The notes under the pieces are model-generated. The model searched no databases. It saw only the letters and a list, made by a program, of their open reading frames with translations, and had not been told where the DNA came from. Positions 23,029 through 33,712 of a stretch of 64,000 nt of DNA are shown one piece after another. The stretch comes from Myotis daubentonii. Taxonomy: Eukaryota > Chordata > Mammalia > Chiroptera > Vespertilionidae. Location: contig NC_081851.1 in the NCBI RefSeq assembly GCF_963259705.1, forward strand, positions 63,706,355 through 63,770,354. Direction: 5' to 3'. Position numbers and translations under genes: made by a program. Position 1 is the first letter of the stretch, and every line of letters starts with the position of its first letter.

Positions 23029-24654
23029 TATACACATGCACACATTTCCTAGTCTGTTTGCTGCAAGGTACAAAAAGCAATGATACTCCAATAGAAATGA
23101 GCGCACCTCTTACTCAGATCTTGGTCTCTAGTATTATTTCCCATTACAGGACCAAGGTCTTCTCAGAGAGGCCATTTTCAGGCTAGGGCAGGCTAAGTTC
23201 AAGATAGGCACAAGCTTAAAGCATCTTGTTATGACAGAAAGTAGAGAAATAATCAAATTATATACATAAATATATTATAAATGTTACATATGTGGAGTAA
23301 GAGAAAGAACATTATAAAGCAATAGATAACAATAATAAACCTGGATAACATGCACCTCTTTTGTAAGTTTGAAATTATTTCTAAAGAAAAGTTTATATAT
23401 TTAAAAAGAAACAGGCACTTTAAAGTTTACCAGGAACCTCAACTTCCTACTGGTGGGAGAAGTTAATATTTTTTTAAAGGCTGAATAAGACATACAAGCT
23501 CCTATTGAACTTCATATATGCATTGTAAAATGTCTGTAGGTCAACCGTGAAGGAGAAAAATAACAATAGACATTATGTGCTATTTGAGGACTGGATTGAT
23601 TATAAGGATTGTAAGAAATACTAATAATTAGACATTTTGAAGATAGTTTCTCCCTCAGTGTCTCTTTTGATACCCATTTTCTTCAATGCCAATGGCAAGA
23701 GCCCTCAATCTGTGAAAAAGATGACAGGGACACAGTCAGAAAATGTCACTAACTTCTCTGACACTAGAATTGAGATTTGACCCCCCAAAAAAGTGTTTTT
23801 CAATATCTTAACCTTAGAGATGCACAGGAAATGTCCTTGTAGGTCATCAATCCTTTTTCAAAAATCAGTGTGCTAAGTCAGAACTCAATTCTTTCATATT
23901 TGTGTGTTGTTTCCATCAACTTTCCTTTTCATGGGAAACTGTATTTTCTTGCAAAATACTAAATCCTTCAAAGATTCTTTATGAAATATTTTAAAACCAC
24001 TCGCATACTATGCAATCTTGGCATGTTTTTTTTCCAGAGTTTTGTACATACAAAAAGTTTTTTATTCTCAGATCTGTATGCCAAAGTGTTTCTTACCCTC
24101 AGAACAGCAATTATGCTCTCTCATGTTAAAATGGCTAGAATCATGTATTAGCTGAATATAAGTTTCTCCTTGACAGCAATCTTACTTTATGATTAATCAA
24201 CTTTTGTAGATTATAATGGCTATAATTAGAAAGGACAGGCACAGTGTTGTGTATACACACGGATCAAACCTAAGGACTCCTTTTATAATTCTCCTGAGTT
24301 GCTCTTGACAACTGCCTTGATGTTATTTAGTGGTTCCTCTTATCTGATGTGTTTGAACTTCAAGATAACATTGACTTAGGTGGTTCAATACATCTAATGA
24401 TAACTCACGTTGGAGACACCATCATTCTACAGAATCTTGAAGCAATGAAAGATTTCTGCAGGCTAGTTTTAGGTTACTTTTCCTTTCTGTTAAGTAGATA
24501 GTACATGCTGTTTATTCCCAACAATTTAAAAGATAAATCTCAAACAGTACAGAAATTGCTTCCCAATCCAAACCCCTCTTGCACTGTCACTCAGTTCACA
24601 GGGTTTAAACTGGTCATTGATAAGGAGCCAGTTGCTGGTTCAGATATTTAATAC
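23029..24654. other. unassigned AT-rich DNA
   Basis: Nothing recognisable apart from a very weak MIR-like stretch near 23.68-23.79 kb that I did not accept. Confidence 0.4.
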
Positions 24655-24963
24655 AGTTGACCTTGAACCACACTGGGGTTAGGTGTGCAGTTGAAAATCC
24701 TCATATAAATTTTGACTCCCTCAGAACTTAAGTTGTCCCATGGTATCTGCAGGCAATTGGTTCTGGGACCTCCTGCAGATACCAAAATCCAAGGATGCTC
24801 AAGTCCCCTATATAAAATGGTGTAGATAAATGAGACAGTCAGCCCTCTGCATCCTTGGGCTCCCAATCATGGATAGAAATCATGGCACAGGTCTTTATTT
24901 AAAAAAAATGCATATAAGTGAACTTGCACAGATAAAACCCATGTTGTTCAAGAATCAACTGCA
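24655..24963 (+). mobile_element. Tigger-like (TcMar) non-autonomous DNA element
   Basis: Begins CAGTTGACCTTGAACCACAC and ends 'cccatgttgttcaagaatca'-ACTG, terminal inverted repeats of the CAGTTGACCCTTGAAC type found in old mammalian Tigger-derived elements (MER6-like). The left flank is TA, as expected, but the right TA is lost. Inner words 'gtcagccctctgcatccttg' also fit this group. Ancient and diverged. The exact family is not certain. Confidence 0.68.
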
Positions 24964-25761
24964 ACTAAACAACTACTTGTAGTTTCTAAATAATCAGAAA
25001 AAAAATAAATTTTCTTGAGACTTGAATATGAGGAGCTAGGACATGGTATGTTCTTGGTAATTTACACAGCCTTCTGAGCTGTTTAAACTGCTGATCATAT
25101 CAGAAGAAGAAGAAAAGCAATTAGGAAACTTTCCAGATGTCATTTTTAAAATGACATTTGACAGCAGTGCATACTTTGAAGCTAAGATGTACTCATTGAC
25201 AATCAATTATAAAGTGTGTCTTCCAGACACATATTAAGAAAACTCTATAAAACCAGCTTGTAGCATCATAAAGACAAAAGGATGGTGAGGCTAATCTTAT
25301 AGCTTGCCTTTAAACATATGCATTTCTAAGCATTTCTAACTGCAGGGAGGTCATTTTCTACCCTAATATTTCTCAAACTAAGTTTACAGAAACACCTATT
25401 ATATTGAACAAAAAGCTCAATATAAACTTCAGCAATAAGTAATATTAAATCATTGTAATGCTAGACAGTACTGTACACTTAATTACCTTACACTAGAGTT
25501 CCAATTTGCATAATACCTTTTGAATATTTAAGACACAGAGGATTATTGAGGTTAAAGAGAAAACTATTCAACTCCGTTTAAATAAGAATAAACTTATTAT
25601 CCTGTGTAAAGACATCTTTGGTATAAGTTCTATATCATGTGACCCCCTTGACTCCTACTTCAACACCACATCTGGTTAAATCAACATCCTATATGGAGAA
25701 GTTCAGCCTTAATGATCCCAAAGTTTCCAATGAAATCTGAAGTCATTAAAAACCAAAACCT
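24964..25761. other. unassigned AT-rich DNA
   Basis: Nothing recognisable. Confidence 0.45.
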
Positions 25762-25953
25762 GCCCTAACTGGTTTTGCTCAGTGGATAGAGTGTTGTCCT
25801 GCAGACTGAAGGGTCCCAGGTTTGATTCTGGTCAAGGGCATGTACCTTGGTTGCAGGAACATCCCTGGTGGGGGGTGTGCAGGAGATGTTTCTCTCTCAT
25901 CTATGTTTCTTACTCTCTATCTCTCTCCCTTTCTCTCTGTTAAAAAAAAAAAT
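25762..25953 (+). mobile_element. Ves SINE with internal deletion
   Basis: tRNA-like head 'gccctaactggttttgctca', intact B-box region 'cccaggtttgattctggtca', then a shortened middle: the usual block that follows 'gtgcagga' (about 25 bp, 'ggcagccaatcaatgattct' in other copies) is missing before 'tctctctcat'. The AATAAA is also lost; the tail is a plain A-run. It may be a subfamily or a single deleted copy. Confidence 0.85.
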
Positions 25954-26119
25954 CCTTCCTTACAGTAGATTCCTAATAATAATAAACACCCCTCTTATTT
26001 TGATTTCCATAGGTGTGGCCATCAGGACAGGGCCCTGCCTTATAGAAATCTTACCTCTTCCTTTGTCAGTTGGAGTGGCCATGAGAATGGAAGTCACGAG
26101 CCTCCCACAACAGTGACAT

Positions 26120-26501
26120 AAATTGATCAGTTCCTGTGCTCCACAACCCACTACCACATTTACACCCAGGCCACACAGCATCGGAGGAGCTGATCCCAGC
26201 CAATGACTACTCTCAGCAAGGATCCCCAGAGAGGTCCCATACTGGGAGACATGGGTCTTTGACTCTGGGACTCTCTGATGACCTTGCAGAAACCACAGTA
26301 GAACACACAGCTGACTAGGGCACTTCTACCACCTTTCCTTCCTTCTCTCTTACCCTTGGTCAAATTTGCAATGTGGTCTCAAGGCTTTTTCTGTTTTCTC
26401 TTGTTCCCTCCCCATTTTTTCTCAGATAATTTCTTCCTAACAAAATCCTTGCATATTTAATATCATCTTGGCATCTGCTTCTCACAGAACCTGAACTAGC
26501 A
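26120..26501 (+). mobile_element. ERVL-type 5' LTR (3' part)
   Basis: The end 'catcttggcatctgcttctc'...'ctgaactagca' fits the U5 end of mammalian ERVL LTRs, and it is followed four bases later by a primer binding site. The left limit is not defined. The LTR is old: no intact TATA/AATAAA pair was seen. Class III (ERVL) is inferred from the PBS and internal sequence. Confidence 0.6.
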
Positions 26502-26505
26502 AGAG

Positions 26506-26520
26506 TGGTGCCAGGAGTGG
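26506..26520 (+). promoter_or_regulatory. primer binding site, tRNA-Leu type
   Basis: TGGTGCCAGGAGTGG is complementary to the 3' end of a tRNA-Leu (expected TGGTGTCAGGAGTGG), with one difference. ERVL elements use tRNA-Leu as primer, so this fits the flanking LTR. Confidence 0.7.
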
Positions 26521-27098
26521 TTCCAGGAAATGGGCAGTAAAATGGATATTTAGGACTGGCTCGCCCACCAACTGGAAGATGAAGAGGACTCTCATTCTGG
26601 TTAGTAAGAGGTGCAGATAGCTCCTGACACAAGATGGCAGCTTACTTGGTAAAGATTTCATGGATGGTGATCTCGGAAGATGTATGGTTGGAGGGGAATT
26701 CTGTGCCAGATGCAATGATGCAGGCATTTGAACATTAGGGAAACAAGATCTACAAAAAGAGCCAAATTGGCTGATGACTTTAAAGTTGTACTGATGCCAT
26801 ACAGAAAGATAACGAGAGCCTGATGGTCTGTCAATAAGATTTAATGGCTAAGTGCGGGAACTTCCATGATAGTTTACAAAGCGGTTCTTGTTTCCTGCCG
26901 TGGAAGGACAGACAGTGCACAGCAAACTAAAGACCAAATTGTTTCTGTTGCAGAGCTCCAACAGTCAAGGCAATCAAGTGCTCAGTCAAGGCAGTTCTAT
27001 ATGTGAAGGTCAGGGACCTGGTGGGAAATCCCCAGGCCCAAAATGTGAAATGGGGACATCTAGATGGAAACCTTTGAAGATATATGCTCTGCCATATA

Positions 27099-27326
27099 CC
27101 CTAGACCAGTGGTCGGCAAACTCATTAGTCAACAGAGCCAAATATCAACAGTACAATGACTGAAATTTCTTCTGAGAGCCAATTTTTTTAAACTTAAACT
27201 ATATAGGTAGGTACATTGTTATTAACTTAATTAGGGTACTCCTAAGGCATAGGAAGAGCCACACTCAAGGGGCCAAAGAGCTGCATGTGGCTCACGAGCC
27301 TCAGTTTGCTGACCATGGCCCTAGAC
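27099..27326 (+). mobile_element. non-autonomous hAT (first of a back-to-back pair), 8-bp TSD
   Basis: Body 27107-27318, 212 bp: starts CAGTGGTCGGCAAACT and ends AGTTTGCTGACCATGG (expected ...CTG; the final T is changed), giving 16-bp imperfect inverted ends. Flanked by perfect CCCTAGAC repeats (27099-27106, 27319-27326), a sequence close to the nTCTAGAn hAT target. No transposase. Resembles vesper-bat nhAT families. Confidence 0.92.
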
Positions 27327-27546
27327 CAGCCATGGGCAAACTACGCCCCGCGGGCCGGATCCGGCCGTTTGAAATGAATAAAACTAAAAAAAAAAAAGAC
27401 CGTACCCTTTTATGTAATGATGTTTACTTTGAATTTATATTAGTTCACACAAACACTCCATCCATGCTTTTGTTCCGGCCCTCCGGTCCAGTTTAAGAAC
27501 CCATTGTGGCCCTCAAGTCAAAAAGTTTGCCCACCGCTGCCTAGAC
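27319..27546 (+). mobile_element. non-autonomous hAT (second of the pair), in the same target
   Basis: Body 27327-27539: starts CAGCCATGGGCAAACTACG and ends 'gtttgcccaccgctg', inverted ends of the CAGxGxTGGGCAAACT type, a different family from its left neighbour. It begins at the first base after the right CCCTAGAC of that neighbour. To its right CCTAGAC follows (27540-27546), i.e. seven of the eight target bases. Contains a run of 12 A. No transposase. Confidence 0.9.
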
Positions 27547-27741
27547 TCTCTGGGCTCACAGAGGTGGACCAAACTTCCTCAGTAGAAGCTACCGTTTCTG
27601 CCATCCTGGAAAATGCTAAAGAAGCCCGTCTTCCACAAAGCAATAGGTGGCATCTGAGAAACTATTCCTACCTCTATTCCAGCTCGCCAGGCTAATAACT
27701 AGGATTAAATTCCAAGCAAAACCAAGCTAGGGACCCTCTAC

Positions 27742-27953
27742 CAGCAGTTCTCAACCTGTGGGTCGCGACCCCTTTGGCGGTCAAACGACCCTTTCACAGG
27801 GGTCGCCTAAGACCATCCTGCATATCAGATATTTGCATTACGATTCATAACAGTAGCAACATTACAGTTATGAAGTAGCAACGAAAATAATTTTATGGTT
27901 GGGTCACAACCTGAGGAACTGTATTTAAAGGGCCAGAAGGTTGAGAACCACTG
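27742..27953 (+). mobile_element. SPIN-like non-autonomous hAT
   Basis: Starts CAGCAGTTCTCAACCTGTGG and ends AAGGTTGAGAACCACTG, hAT-type inverted ends; the text 'gacccctttggcggtcaaac' ... 'cacaggggtcgcctaagac' and 'attacagttatgaagtagca' corresponds to SPIN (Space Invaders) elements, which are known in vesper bats and a scattered set of other tetrapods and thought to have spread horizontally. 212 bp, no transposase. The 8-bp flanks (CCCTCTAC and ATAAGCTA) do not match, so the target duplication is not preserved or one flank was altered. Confidence 0.87.
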
Positions 27954-29000
27954 ATAAGCTATATACTTTAAAAAAAAAAATGCAAAAAATCTAGCCATAC
28001 ATACTAGCAGGAGCCAGAGGTGTGCTCCTGGGCTTGAATTTTGAATATACAATATGAAGAGGTGGGCATATCAGACTGGATTGCAGGAATTCCAGTGTGA
28101 GAGCCTTTTTCAGAATACAGGACCCAAGAGGGTAGGGGAATCTTGCCACTGGAGTGGTTCTCAGAAGCCTGGGTAAGCTGAGAGAAGTGAAATAGAAATG
28201 CCTCGCCTGCTCTGGCAGAGGTAGAGGGAGGAATAAAGAGGCTGAGGAACATGGGCATGCTGCAGTGGATATGCTAAGTAAGGCCACATGACCCACAGAG
28301 GATTCTGTTCTAGAGGAGAACCCAAAGGACAATGCATTGACCAAGGCCATCAGGAATTCATGAGTGAGAGGATACCAGCATCCCTAACAAGGTTCATGAT
28401 AGTTACCTTATATAGGCAGGAGTCCCAAGACCTAGGATGGTAGGTCACAACGTTGGGCTCATTAACACTCAGGCAATCATGGTTCTTGCAATAACTGAGG
28501 CCAGGTAGTGGGGTGATTTCCAGAATTCAGGAGACCATAATTAGCATAAGGACCAGCAAGATCAGAGGAGTAGCCAAGGAGGATAACCTTCAAGGGATAT
28601 AGAGTTTATTGCTAAATAGAGAGGCATCTAACAACATGCTTGCAGTGAGTGAAGGTGACCACCCCAAAAAAGTCATGATCCCTTGTTTAGTTCCCATATA
28701 GGGACCAAGACTAAAATAGTGCTCAAGTTCCTAGGAGAAAGGACCCTGCACCACCCTGACAAGCTTATACTATGACAATCCCCAGTCTCTCCACAAAAGG
28801 ACATATTTAATGGATGACTGTACACTGCGAAAGGTGGAATAAACAAATATTTTGAGGGCTAATGGACACAGGTTCTGAATTTACATTGATTCCAGAGACC
28901 ACCATTGCTCATCCTCAGAATGGGGGCTTAGTGGAGACAAGTGAAGTGATGACTAAAGTCCAATTCTCTTCTATTTATGTATTTGAGACTTGAGGAAATG

Positions 29001-29878
29001 ACCAATCGGTGAGCCTATGGGAGGAGAAGGGGACCCAGTTGAGGAGAGAGAAATTCCTCAGAGGCAAAGAGGTCCAGGGTAGACACGTGAATGGACATCT
29101 GTGAGTGAGCATCAAGTGGAGATTTTTATATCACATAATAATGTCCATCAGACAATATCCACCATCGAAAAAGTACTGGACAGTCAGCAGAGTGGCTGGG
29201 GATACCAAGGGAAGTCAGACTGCCCAGCAGCCAAGGATGCTCATGCACAACCTTCCTTCCCTGTCCTTCACTCAGGGTCATACTTGCACTGCGATCTGAA
29301 AGCTCGTCCGGCCTTCTCAGTCAACCTTCATATTTTCTCTAGCAGCTGCTTCACTAATAAAAGGTGTGCATGTTTAATTCAATCTTAGATCCACTCTTGG
29401 AGTGTCCAGTCTGACATAATTACCCTTCCCTTTCCTGCTTCTAGCCTCCATAACAAAATCTCTTTAATCTCTCCTCCTATGAAATGCCTCCCTTCTATTA
29501 TGCATGCGGATTTTCTCTGATCCCTCTGAAGTTCCAACAACCACCCCAATTTTGCCAGGTTTGATGAGGTTCACTCCTAGCTTCCTGTGAAAAGGACTCC
29601 AGCAAGAATTCCACACCACACTGGATATCACTTTTGCTTCTCTTGAAAGGAAATGCCATGAATCTTTAACAAGATTCCTGTTAATTCATGAGCTCTTCAA
29701 ATGCTCTCACATTGTTCTTGTTCTTTTCCTCCCCCCTCCCCCTTCATCATATTTTTAACGTGTGAGATCCTGCTGGCACCTTGAAGCATTATCTCCCTAG
29801 TGAAAAACCATCACATCAGAAACATTAAATCAGACTTGTTGAGCAGAACACTTTGCCTTGCTAACTATTTAAAAACAA
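29001..29878. other. unassigned DNA, possible ERV tail
   Basis: A 30-bp stretch at 29090-29119 ('aatggacatctgtgagtgag'...) recurs at 30886-30915 with three differences, suggesting that both come from the same older element. Otherwise nothing recognisable. Confidence 0.35.
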
Positions 29879-30083
29879 ATCAGTGGTTAAGCATAGACCT
29901 ATGAACCAGGAGGTCATGGTTCCATTCCCAGTCTGGGCATAAGCCTGGGTTGAGGGCTGAATCCCAAGTCGGGGGCCTGCAGGAGGCAGCCAATTAATGA
30001 TTCCCTCTCATCATTCATGTTTCTATCTCTCTCTCCCTCTCCTTTCCTCTCTGAGATCAATGAAAATATATTTTAAAAAACCC
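29879..30083 (+). mobile_element. Ves SINE, 5' truncated
   Basis: Begins within the tRNA-like head ('cagtggttaagcatagacct') without the GCCCTGGC start, then 'ccaggaggtcatggttccat', 'aggaggcagccaattaatga', CT-rich block and AATGAAA tail. It belongs to the 'ctatgaaccaggaggtca' subfamily also present at 33486. Confidence 0.9.
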
Positions 30084-31069
30084 AGCAAGATGGGAGAAAA
30101 CATAATAGTAACAAAAAAAATTATTCTTACAGTCCTAGCTCCACTCCCCATCCCCACCCCCTTCCTATTCTCTTCACTATCAGTCTTGCTTATTGCTTAA
30201 ATTTTTTTTAAGCACTGTAATGTTTGTGAATGTTAGAGAGATGCAGATTAAGGTAAAAGTTTTAAAGAAAAGCTGAATTAAAGTTACATTTCATTCCGAT
30301 TTTTAAGTAGTTCTGTTATCTCTGAACTTTCAAATGATCCTTTGTGCAAAAGACAAACCTCATGTAAGCGTCCTTCACACAAAGGGAGAAAATTCCACTG
30401 AAGAGCCCTAAAGCACTGTAGTCACCAGTGACTTCAAAGTCAGCCCCTACGGGGGAGTGAGAGCTCCATGGTGGTCAGGTGTAACACGCAAATTGCTGAG
30501 GAGGAACTCTTTCCACAGTCAGAACCCTTTGAAATGTTTCATACTGAGAAAGACTGCAAAATTTAAAACTCCTGAGTTCTCCCTGCTTCTCTATAAAATA
30601 TACTGGGCTGACTCACTCGGTGCTAAGAGTATGTTTGTTTTCATCAATGATGACAATTAATTATGGATAACAGATGTTAACTGTGAATCTGAAATGCCAT
30701 TCAGCATTTAATTTATTGAAAAGAAGCTATTTTCTAAAAGCTAAATTCTCTACCATGTTCTGACTTTAGATGAAAAAAAAAGTTTAAGAGAACAAAAATG
30801 TATTATGCAACTATCTGGGAGGTAGGAGTCTTCTATACTTTACAAGTATACTACTCTCAGGAGTCTTATATTACTTTGATATGTCAATGGACATATGTGA
30901 ATGAGCATCAAGTGAAGGCATGTTTAAAAGCATGTTTAATCTATGATCCAGCCAAGTTTACCTAATTGTAACTTTTATTGTAATAAACTCTTAGCACATT
31001 TCTAAAATAGCAAATGATTTGGTTCTACTTGATCTTTTCTTCGGATGCAAAACAATGTATCTTTGTGGG
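30084..31069. other. unassigned DNA
   Basis: Holds the second copy of the 30-bp word mentioned for 29090 (30886-30915); otherwise nothing recognised. Confidence 0.4.
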
Positions 31070-31277
31070 TTTTTTAATAATATATATATTTTTGTTGGTT
31101 TCAGAGAGGAAGGGAGGAGAGACAGAAACATCAAGGATGAGAGAGAATCATTGATTGGCTGCCTCCTGCACAACCCCTAGTGGAGACCGAGCCCACAACT
31201 GGGGCATGTGCCGTGACTGGAATCTGTGACCTCCTGGTTCAGAGGTGGATGCTCAACCACTGAGCCGTGCCAGTGGG
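31070..31277 (-). mobile_element. Ves SINE, minus
   Basis: T-rich left end, 'ttggtttcagagaggaaggg', 'tgattggctgcctcctgcac', 'gcatgtgccgtgactggaat', and head 'gctcaaccactgagccgtgc' at the right end, all reverse complement of Ves. No clear target duplication. Confidence 0.92.
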
Positions 31278-31611
31278 TGGTACCTGGTTTGTTTATCTCA
31301 GATTATAACAAGTCAGTACAGCGAGTCAACTCCTATTTCACTAGGAGGGGAAGAGAAAGACAGACCTGTTTTGTTTAATCATGTTACATGAGTTTACTCA
31401 GTTTGGGAGTTGACTGCTAAGTTGCTGATGCCATTGGCCAATGTATTTCAAGCCTATGAAGCTCTGAGATGTAAAGATCATCACCTACTCTATTTAGAAA
31501 GAAAAGCAAATTTCCTGGTGGGTCATGAGTCTAGCTTTCTGCTTTTCCATGCCAGGCTCTTTGGACCTCTCTGAAAACTTTGGCAGCTGAAGATAGATCC
31601 AAAAATTAAAG
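31278..31611. other. unassigned DNA
   Basis: Nothing recognisable. Confidence 0.45.
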
Positions 31612-31885
31612 AATGAAAATGTCACTCACACGTGGGATATAAAACAAAAAGCAAGAAACGAACAAACAAAACAACAGCAAAAACACTTCATAGATACAGA
31701 CAGCAGAGTGGTGGTTACCAGAGGGGAAGAAGGCGGGGTATAACAAAGAAGGGAAATGGAGTCAAATATATGGTGATGAAAGCAGACTAGATTTTGGGTG
31801 GTGAGCACACAATGGAGTATACAGAGGTACACCTGAAACTTATATAACATTATTAGCTATTGTTACTCCAATATATTTAATTAAA
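31612..31885 (+). mobile_element. L1 3' UTR/3' end (L1M-type)
   Basis: 'gtggtggttaccagaggg'-gaag, 'tcaaatatatggtgatgaaa', 'tttgggtggtgagcacacaa', and 'gtacacctgaaacttatata' follow the 3' end of older mammalian L1 copies in order, closing with an A-rich tail. No ORF present. Confidence 0.72.
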
Positions 31886-32371
31886 AAAGAAAATTTAATA
31901 AGTTTATGAGGGAATGCTATCTGTAGTATTTCAGGCACTGCACTTGAATTCTTGCCTTTAATAAATAATAAGTCACATTATAAGTAACATAATAAGTAAC
32001 AAATCTATAAAGAGGTTTCAAATATAAGAAGCGAAAGGCAGAATCTATTTCAATTTATTTTAATCCCTGGGGTCCAAAATTCTTTGTAGGAACTTTATAA
32101 ATATTTAAAACCACCAACATGTAAATGTAATAGAAGAACACGTGCTGGAGAATATGAAAATCCCCCCTTTAATTTGTGAGGTGGTTTCTCTTTCTCTGGT
32201 GTATTGACTGACACAGCTTAGAAAAGAAGGTTTTCTATTTGCTTATTCTGGGAGTGTTAGTGATTGGCAACTGATATACTTTTGATACCATTGTAATAAC
32301 CTGGTTATTATTTAACAAGGAAGGAGTGAAACAGAAGACCAAATAGTACAGGCATGCCATTTACACAGCTT
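31886..32371. other. unassigned AT-rich DNA
   Basis: Nothing recognisable. Confidence 0.45.
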
Positions 32372-32953
32372 TGTCAAAAAGCTGCATTGAACATTCTCCA
32401 AGTGCGGGAAAGGGACTAGAGAAAGGCAGTTTAGACGCATGCCCAGTATGGTCTGAGTGGTGGGGAAAGGCTTGCCTGTCAGTCACACCTGGAACAGGTA
32501 ATTGGCCAGGATGGATGAGGCCACTGCAAGGTGCGAAATCTAAATATATAAACTTGCAAAGAAAGGAAGTTCTCTCTTTTGGCTCCAAGGCTCCGGCCCT
32601 CTTGGGATTTCTGCTGCAGGGGGCTGCTCTCCCTTGTGCCTGCAAGGTCATGTTGGGCTCCACACTTGGACTAATGGACTTTAATCTGGCCTGAATGCTG
32701 AACTACACTCGGCTGCAACATGGAAGGGAAACTCTGGACATGGGCCCTGCTTCTGTCTCTGCTGAACTCCATCTGCCCCTCTTTCAGGACTGGCTTGGGG
32801 AAATGGGACTTTGCAACCCAAGGAATATAATTCCAGGCCAATAAAATCTTCTCATCCTTCCATGGGGCCTTCTGAAGAAGCTTATTTCAGCAGTGCCCCC
32901 AAAACTCCACAAACAATGGAGGGTCCCCGCTTGTGTACCCCTCCCTCGGACAT
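32372..32953 (+). mobile_element. probable ERV LTR, plus
   Basis: GC-rich block with a TATA-like TATATAAAC (32545-32553) and an AATAAA (32841-32846) about 290 bp later, then a short U5-like end closing in ...GGACA. Such a promoter/poly(A) pair in a compositionally different block suggests an LTR. The ends are a guess: TG (32372) to CA (32952) with no matching flanks. Long open frames on both strands (about 100 codons) come from the higher GC content. Confidence 0.4.
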
Positions 32954-33027
32954 CACTTTTAGATACTTTTACAGCCCTAGTTAATAAGTCTGGATTTTGC
33001 CACTTTCTGTTTTTCCCTCTGGAATTA

Positions 33028-33028
33028 C

Positions 33029-33068
<40 letters not shown>
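33028..33068 (+). repeat. (TTA)n microsatellite
   Basis: About 13 trinucleotide units; translates as poly-Leu/poly-Asn in two frames, an artefact. Confidence 0.96.
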
Positions 33069-33485
33069 TTGTAATTTCACTAGTGGACTTCCATGGTAAA
33101 GAAGTAAATTTTTAATTCTTGGGGAAAGAAATTGAGGTTTACAGAGTATATGTGGAAGTAAGTGCCACATGATTTTTAGAATTTTTAAATTACAAGATAA
33201 TTTGCTGAGTCACTCCTCCATTTTTTGAAAGAAAAGTTATTCTTGTCACTTTTCCTTCCTGATAAAATGTGCTATATCTGTAGTCTGAGAAACTCCTAGA
33301 GGTAAAGACATGCTTCCTTTCAATAGACCTTTTGTTTAATCCCATAGATGAATGATGTTTACTTTTGATTCCACAAAAGGAAGTGTAGATGTTGTAAAGA
33401 ACTAAACTTATTGGCATAAAAGGTCCCTGAAAGTCAAAGTCATAGAATATAAACAATAAAAAAAAAACCAAAAACATTATTTTTT
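33069..33485. other. unassigned AT-rich DNA
   Basis: Nothing recognisable. Confidence 0.45.
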
Positions 33486-33712
33486 GCCCGGCCAGTGTGT
33501 TCAGTGGTTGAGTGTCAACCTATGAACCAGGAGGTCAGGGTTTGATTCCCGATCCAATTCCCCGTCAGGGCACATGCCTGAATTGCAGGCTTGACCGCCC
33601 AATCAGGGTTGTGTAGGAGGTAGCTGATTGATAATTCTCTCTCATCATTAATGTTTCTATCTCTCCCTCTCTCTTACTCTCTGAAATCAATAAAAAATAT
33701 ATTTAAAAAAAC
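33486..33712 (+). mobile_element. Ves SINE with small internal duplication
   Basis: Head 'gcccggccagtgtgttcagt', 'ctatgaaccaggaggtcagg', then a doubled B-box segment ('gattcccgatccaattcccc' carries two 'attccc' units), 'agctgattgataattctctc', CT-rich block, AATAAA and A-tail. Flanking CATTATTTTTTG and CATATTTTTG are only roughly similar. Confidence 0.91.

Larger units (their letters stand above)
26521..29000 (+). mobile_element. degenerate ERVL provirus internal region (gag to protease)
   Basis: After the primer site, the sequence recalls ERVL leader/gag text; around 28870-28900 'ggttctgaatttacattgat' and 'tccagagaccaccattgctc' correspond to the protease region (the D-S/T-G active-site neighbourhood) of ERVL and related MaLR elements. 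There are many stops and shifts, so nothing can be translated. It is interrupted by three hAT elements (27107-27953). No reverse transcriptase, integrase or 3' LTR was identified; whether it continues past 29 kb is unclear. This is a fossil, not an active virus. Confidence 0.5.

Noticed and set aside
23680..23790. Weak MIR-like similarity, minus
   Set aside because: Only a few words fit and their order is interrupted; not separable from chance by eye.
27991..28350. 119-codon minus frame
   Set aside because: Antisense to the ERVL fossil; a second frame overlaps it and no domain is visible.
32371..32694. 107-codon plus frame and an overlapping 100-codon minus frame
   Set aside because: Both come from a GC-rich LTR-like block; open on both strands, with no domain.
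32784..33170. 128-codon minus frame with a poly-Asn run
   Set aside because: The Asn run is the TTA microsatellite; the remainder is LTR-like and shows no domain.
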